NCBI GenBank assembly: GCA_040217575.1
Contig: JAVJPW010000006.1
Span: forward strand, 1,469,215 to 1,533,214
Direction: 5' to 3'
From: Pacificispira sp040217575
GTDB lineage: Bacteria; Pseudomonadota; Alphaproteobacteria; UBA8366; Aestuariispiraceae
Length of the DNA: 64,000 nucleotides
The notes under the pieces are model-generated. The model did not search any database and was not told the origin of the DNA. It worked only from the letters and a program-made list of their open reading frames with translations. This document shows, in pieces, positions 59,608-64,000 of the stretch; position 1 is the first letter of the stretch, and each line of letters begins with the position of its first letter. The position numbers and the translations under genes were made by a program.

Positions 59608-62600
59608 TTAGACGTTGCCCTCGCCACCGCCGTTCTGATCCTGGATGATTGAATTTATGTCCAGACCCGTCACGCCCTCGATCGTGGCGACCGCGGCGAA
59701 GTTTTCTTCATTGCCGTCGCCGCTTTCATTGACCTTAACGGTGGTATTGCCGTTTTCGTCCTCTTCCAGTTTCAGATAGTTCTGGAGCTGGTCCACGTCA
59801 TCCATGTTCACAACGCTGGAAATGTCCAGCTGATCGCCTTCTGCCGCATTGAAATCTGTAATGATATCAACGCCGTCTCCAACGCCGCCCAGGACGAAGA
59901 CATCGGCGCCATCGCCGCCGGTCAGCTCATCACTGCCCTTGCCGCCGTCCAGTCGGTTCGAACCGGAATTGCCGATAATTGTGTCATCGAAGTCTGACCC
60001 GACCGCATTTTCGAAATTCGCGATATGGTCGCCTTCCGCATCCCCGCCGGAAACCGTTCCGTTTTCAAAGTCGATCATGACCGCTTCATCCGAATTGGAA
60101 TAGTCGAGCGTATCTTCTCCGTCCCCCCCGTCCAATGTGTCGGCACCGGCACCGCCGACGATCGTGTCGTCGCCTTCGCCACCATCGACAATGCTGCTTC
60201 CGTACGTTCCTTCGCTTCCATCGACCAGGGACTGGACGCCTTCTGTTTCAATCGTGTTGATTTCATCTACGGAAAGCTGCTTGTCGAATAGCGCTATTTC
60301 ATCCAGCGCACCTTCGAACTCGTCGCCGCCATCTTCCTTGGCGGCGAAACGAAGGTCGGCCGTATTGCCATCGATCCCGTTGGTGACGCTCGAATCGCTG
60401 GCGGCGAGGTCTCCGTTCACATAGAGCTGCAGACCGTCGTCTCCCCAGGTCATGGTGACCGTGTTCCATTCGCCCCATGTGACGTTGCCGCCTTCGATTG
60501 AGACCTTGTCACCATTCTCGTCGGTGTATTCGAGCTTTATTGTGCCTTCGTCTCGAACTTTCAGCTCAAACTCGCCAGGGTCCTGGCCGTCTTTGCCTTT
60601 TGAAACCAGCGTATCGTCTTGCTGCGTGCTCTTGAAGGAAAGCGTAAGCGAACCGTTTGCCAGTTCCATGGAACTGTCATGACCGACAGTGACATAGTCG
60701 TTGTTTCCATCAAAGGATGCGCCGGACCCGCTTGTGCCTGTGAAATCCAGCACAGTGTCGCTGTTTACCGAGCCGTCATTGTCGCCAACCGTGTCTGCAA
60801 TTGTGCTTCCGGATGTCTCTTCGAACTTCCAGAAGCTGACCGGGGCTACCCCGGGAGTCGCATTGTCGGTATGGGTCAGGTCGATTGTATCGTTCCCGGT
60901 GCCGCCATCGATCGTATCGCTGCCGCCTTCGGAATAGATCAGGTCGTCACCGGCCCCGCCGGATATGACGTCGTCGCCCGAAGCGCTCACCGGTTGATCG
61001 ACCAGATTGTTCTCGACATAGGAGTTGACGCCGGAAGAAACCATTTCGCTGACCTGCGCCGGCGTCATGGCGCCGTCGATCAGAGTCGGATTGTCTATTT
61101 GACCGTCGAAATAGTCGGACAGATTGGTGGCGACGTTGTCACCGCTGTACATTTGCGTTGCGCCAAAGGTCCAGGGATTTTCGTTGTTTTCCATCGTGTA
61201 GCTTGTGGCGACGGATCCGGCTTCTTCGCCGTTTACGTAAAGTGTGACATTCTCACCATCCCAGGTGACGGTCGCGTTAACCCAAGAGTCCCACGCCACT
61301 GTGTCGGACGTGATGTAGAAGCTTTCGCTTTCCGTCTGTACCCGGAGTTCCAACTGGTGATTGCTGTTCAGGTCCAGATTGAAATGCCCGCCATCATCGT
61401 AACCCGATGAATCCTTGGACGCGATCGTACCGTTGTTCCAGGCTTTGAAGTCGATGGAGAATGTGCCGCTGGACAGTTCCATGGCACTGTTGTGTGGAAC
61501 TTCGATATAGTCGCCACTTCCATCCATCTGGGCGGCCTTGCCTTCGGCGCCGGACGATGTTGTCCCGGTACCGCCCTTGGACGTGCCTGTCATGCCGGTG
61601 ATCGTATCTGTCACCGTCTCGTTGCTGCTCCAGGTCGTGTCCTCCAGTTCGAAATGGAAGACCGGGGAAAGGCCGCTGCCTTCCGATCCGGCACTGCCGT
61701 GGATGACGTCGCCGCTTTCCGTTCCTGTCAATACGCCGCCGTCCCCGGTGATGAGGGATACCGTGGTCGACGTGGTCGCGGTCGTGCCGCCTTCACTGGA
61801 CGTTGCTGTCACGGACAGGTCGAAATTATCGGTCGCCTCCGGAACCGTGATTGTCAGCCCCTCCAGCTGGTCCGAAGTCAGGGTCGTGCTGTTGCCGGAA
61901 ATTGTAATGGTATCGCCGGCCGCATTGGTCAGGACCGCGTCGGCGGGAAGATCTCCAATCGTGATCGAAAGGGATTCCGACCCATCCGTGTCGGTCAGTG
62001 CCGCACTGATATCAAGCGGGTAGGATGTGCCCATATCACCTGGTTCCGTCACCGTTTCGGTAACCGATATGTCATCCAGACGGACGCCGCGGCCATATTG
62101 CTGGGCTTCACCCGTGGCAATGAATTCCAGGTTCATTGGCGATCCGGTCCCCGTGAAGGTAATGGTCGCCGTTGACCATTCATTGTCCGAATTGTTTGTG
62201 CCGTCCGGGCTGTAGGTCTGGATCGTTGCGCCATCGACCTTCACAGAGAATTGGTTGGCATCGGCATCAAAGCCCGGTCGCGGTGAATAGGCGAACGTCA
62301 ATGTATAGGTGGCGCCTTCAACCGTATTGAAGTCGCGGTCGATGCTGGTTGCGTCATCATACGTATCGGTGGAATCGTCGTTCAGTTCGACAAACACTCC
62401 GTCCCCGGTATGTCCGGACGCACTTTCCCAGGCTTCGATCTTGTCGGAATTCGTGCTCCACCCGTCCAATGTATCGTACCAGCCATCATCCGAGCCGAAG
62501 TTGGATGTGAATACCGTCGTCGTGCTGGACGATCCTTCCGTCAGTTCGACTGAGGTGCCGGCACCCAGATTGACGCTGAGCGCCGGAGCATCGGCTACAC

Positions 62601-64000
62601 CGGACACCGTGACCGAAAGGGTCGCTGTTTCGCTGGCGCTTGCGGATCCTTCCGTCGAGGTTGCGGTGACGGTCAGATCAAAGTCCGCATCGGAATTGGA
62701 GGGCGGCGTGATGGCAAGCCCGTTGAGCTGATCTGCTGTCAGGCTGGCTGAGCCATCGGTGATGGTGATGGTATCGCCGGCACTGTTGGTGAGTGTTGCG
62801 CCGTCGGGGATACCGGAAATTTCAATGGACAGTGTTTCGCTCACATCGGTCAGGGCCGCATCGATGTCCAGTGCGATTGACGTATCTTCCGTTCCAGTCG
62901 CATTCGATACTTCCAGTGTGGGGGCATCGGCAATGTCCGGCACTTCGATCGCGCTTGTGACGACCGTGGTGGCGGTGTCGCCGTTGGCTTCCGCGGTGAT
63001 CGCTGTCGTTGTCAGTGTGAAATTGTCGGCGTCGACCGGAAGCGTCAGAACGATGCCGTCCAATTGATCTGCCGTCAGGGATGCCGTCCCGCCTGAAATT
63101 GTGATGGTTTGGCCGCCCGCGGTCAGGGTTGCGCCGTCGGGCAGCCCACTCAGTTCCACAGAAAGTGTTTCGCCAGCATCCGGCAGTTGGGCGCTGATAT
63201 CCAGGTCGTACGACAATGTGGACGGCGTGCTGCCAGACCAGTCGTCGCCGGATGTAACCGTGAAATTGTCGATATTTACGCCTTCGTCACCTGCCGTCGC
63301 ATCGACCGCAAGGTTGACGGAAATCTGTCCATTCTCATCCAACGTCACTTCGAAACTGTGCGTGTCGTTGATGCTGGTGGCGGTGTTTAACAACTGCGTG
63401 TCGTTCACGGTGACAGAGAAATAGTCGACATACGATCCGGACGAGTCCCAGCCACCGAATGTCGCCGCATCAAAGCTGATGGTGACCGTCTCGCCTGCAT
63501 GGTCCGCGCCGAAGTCGAAGGTCTTTGTGACGGCCTTGTCCTGGCCGATTGCTAATTGTCCGCCGCTCGCGACCGCGTCGCCGCCCCAGCCTGATACGCC
63601 GCTGGCGAAGTCGTCACTCGCCAGGCTTTGTCCGGCACCCGCATCGTCTGGCGTGCCGAGTTGCGGTTCGCCCACTGTGACGGTGACATTTGTGGCTGCA
63701 TCCGCGACGGCATCGACGGAGACGGCGAGCGTGTCGGTGACGGTGGCGGTATCGCCTGATTCTGCGTCTGTGGTTGTGACGGCGACGGTGAGGTTGAAGT
63801 CGTCGTCTGCGTTTGCGGGCGGTGTGATGGCGAGGCCGTCGAGCTGGTCCGGGGTGAGTGTGGCGGTTCCGTCGGTGACGGTGATGGTATCGCCGGCGCT
63901 GTTGGTGAGTGTTGCGCCGTCGGGGATGTTCTGGATCGAGACCTCTGCGGCATCGCCGTCCTGGATGCCTGTGACGGAGATGTCGAGGGGGATTGCGGTG
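59608..64000 (-). CDS. Giant RTX/LamG repeat protein, N terminus beyond the window
   Basis: The minus-strand frame is open from 63999 to the TAA at 59610-59608, so 1463 C-terminal residues are visible and the start is outside. The GTG at 63675 lies in an unbroken frame and is not a start. In order from the left edge of the protein: a repeat with IPDGATLTNSAGDTIT (63650-64000), a carbohydrate-binding-like domain (about 63240-63650), two more copies of the repeat (about 62590-63215), a second sandwich domain (62040-62530), a fourth repeat (61740-62030), a LamG domain (about 61040-61670), RTX nonapeptides (GGAGDDLIYSEGGSDTIDGG, about 60880-60985), a second LamG (60240-60850), and two more RTX clusters (60190-59885). 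The C-terminal 80 residues fit a type I secretion signal. Likely a secreted or surface calcium-stabilised adhesin. No secretion genes are in the window. Confidence 0.85.
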   Translation of the reverse strand, partial: TAIPLDISVTGIQDGDAAEVSIQNIPDGATLTNSAGDTITVTDGTATLTPDQLDGLAITPPANADDDFNLTVAVTTTDAESGDTATVTDTLAVSVDAVADAATNVTVTVGEPQLGTPDDAGAGQSLASDDFASGVSGWGGDAVASGGQLAIGQDKAVTKTFDFGADHAGETVTISFDAATFGGWDSSGSYVDYFSVTVNDTQLLNTATSINDTHSFEVTLDENGQISVNLAVDATAGDEGVNIDNFTVTSGDDWSGSTPSTLSYDLDISAQLPDAGETLSVELSGLPDGATLTAGGQTITISGGTASLTADQLDGIVLTLPVDADNFTLTTTAITAEANGDTATTVVTSAIEVPDIADAPTLEVSNATGTEDTSIALDIDAALTDVSETLSIEISGIPDGATLTNSAGDTITITDGSASLTADQLNGLAITPPSNSDADFDLTVTATSTEGSASASETATLSVTVSGVADAPALSVNLGAGTSVELTEGSSSTTTVFTSNFGSDDGWYDTLDGWSTNSDKIEAWESASGHTGDGVFVELNDDSTDTYDDATSIDRDFNTVEGATYTLTFAYSPRPGFDADANQFSVKVDGATIQTYSPDGTNNSDNEWSTATITFTGTGSPMNLEFIATGEAQQYGRGVRLDDISVTETVTEPGDMGTSYPLDISAALTDTDGSESLSITIGDLPADAVLTNAAGDTITISGNSTTLTSDQLEGLTITVPEATDNFDLSVTATSSEGGTTATTSTTVSLITGDGGVLTGTESGDVIHGSAGSEGSGLSPVFHFELEDTTWSSNETVTDTITGMTGTSKGGTGTTSSGAEGKAAQMDGSGDYIEVPHNSAMELSSGTFSIDFKAWNNGTIASKDSSGYDDGGHFNLDLNSNHQLELRVQTESESFYITSDTVAWDSWVNATVTWDGENVTLYVNGEEAGSVATSYTMENNENPWTFGATQMYSGDNVATNLSDYFDGQIDNPTLIDGAMTPAQVSEMVSSGVNSYVENNLVDQPVSASGDDVISGGAGDDLIYSEGGSDTIDGGTGNDTIDLTHTDNATPGVAPVSFWKFEETSGSTIADTVGDNDGSVNSDTVLDFTGTSGSGASFDGNNDYVTVGHDSSMELANGSLTLSFKSTQQDDTLVSKGKDGQDPGEFELKVRDEGTIKLEYTDENGDKVSIEGGNVTWGEWNTVTMTWGDDGLQLYVNGDLAASDSSVTNGIDGNTADLRFAAKEDGGDEFEGALDEIALFDKQLSVDEINTIETEGVQSLVDGSEGTYGSSIVDGGEGDDTIVGGAGADTLDGGDGEDTLDYSNSDEAVMIDFENGTVSGGDAEGDHIANFENAVGSDFDDTIIGNSGSNRLDGGKGSDELTGGDGADVFVLGGVGDGVDIITDFNAAEGDQLDISSVVNMDDVDQLQNYLKLEEDENGNTTVKVNESGDGNEENFAAVATIEGVTGLDINSIIQDQNGGGEGNV

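Noticed and set aside
63673..63675. GTG as the start of the RTX protein
   Set aside because: The frame is open for another 108 codons to the edge and encodes one more copy of the repeat, so the codon is an internal valine.
63552..63953. A 133-residue minus-strand protein rich in Ser, Pro and Thr
   Set aside because: It is an out-of-frame reading of the C-biased RTX repeat. The true frame continues to the window edge and gives a recognisable domain.
1..64000. tRNA, rRNA, CRISPR arrays, insertion sequences, phage genes
   Set aside because: By eye no cloverleaf, rRNA segment, spaced direct repeats, transposase or integrase was found. The gaps are mostly under 250 bp. A covariance-model search would be needed to exclude small RNAs.

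Overview
The window is dense, high-GC bacterial chromosome with almost no non-coding space. It most resembles an alphaproteobacterium of the Rhodospirillales and relatives, probably marine or aquatic. That assignment is an inference from gene content and order. The evidence is the block glyA-nrdR-ribD-ribE-ribBA-ribH-nusB-thiL, a MucR-type regulator, PrfC, a Bpt-type leucyltransferase, a TRAP transporter of the mannitol/chloroaromatic (FcbT) type and a large RTX protein. I see no insertion sequence, prophage, CRISPR array, rRNA or tRNA gene. The likely signs of genome change are a decayed TRAP permease fragment near 39.8 kb and the highly repetitive RTX gene at the right edge.

Layout. 0-3.2 kb: a partial TerB-like gene, then plsY, pyrC and pyrB on the minus strand; this PyrC has lost its metal-binding HxH motif. 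3.3-8.6 kb: GNAT, DinB and methyltransferase genes, small membrane proteins, and a DUF898/M48 protease pair. 8.7-11.1 kb: argC-murI-gamma carbonic anhydrase, linked by 4-bp overlaps. 11.1-15.3 kb: a LysR regulator divergent from a CmcJ-like gene, then a GFA protein, an Ldh-type dehydrogenase and a DMT exporter. 15.4-23.7 kb: prfC, a PAS/degenerate-GGDEF protein, YHS and SEL1 proteins, MlaC, a DMT exporter, glutaryl-CoA dehydrogenase and MucR. 24.1-32.8 kb: rpiB and the one-carbon/riboflavin/NusB/ThiL block. An M23 peptidase and a terminator-like hairpin split its riboflavin genes, and its RibBA has a dead GTP cyclohydrolase II half. 32.9-39.7 kb: gamma-glutamyltransferase, MFS, parC, DUF6314, cupin and bioY.

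39.7-45.5 kb: a three-gene TRAP transporter (dctP-dctQ-dctM). Both permeases are unusually long, and DctM carries a C-terminal coiled-coil extension of about 337 residues. Hairpins lie in the dctP leader and between dctP and dctQ. 45.5-48.7 kb: circularly permuted ATP-grasp, alpha-E and Bpt in one apparent operon, possibly a peptide-forming or tagging system. 48.9-52.3 kb: an RDD protein and a stator operon motA-motB-motB. 52.5-59.6 kb: a membrane methyltransferase, flavin reductase, VOC protein, L-serine dehydratase, penicillin-acylase-type Ntn hydrolase, alpha/beta hydrolase and a small secreted protein. 59.6-64 kb: the C-terminal 1463 residues of a giant secreted RTX/LamG repeat protein that runs off the window.

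How the genes work together: most clusters are housekeeping (pyrimidine, riboflavin, one-carbon, cell wall, DNA topology). The less ordinary units are the ATP-grasp/alpha-E/Bpt operon, the extended TRAP system, the double-MotB stator, and a possible translational switch in which a 9-bp stem masks the parC ribosome binding site.
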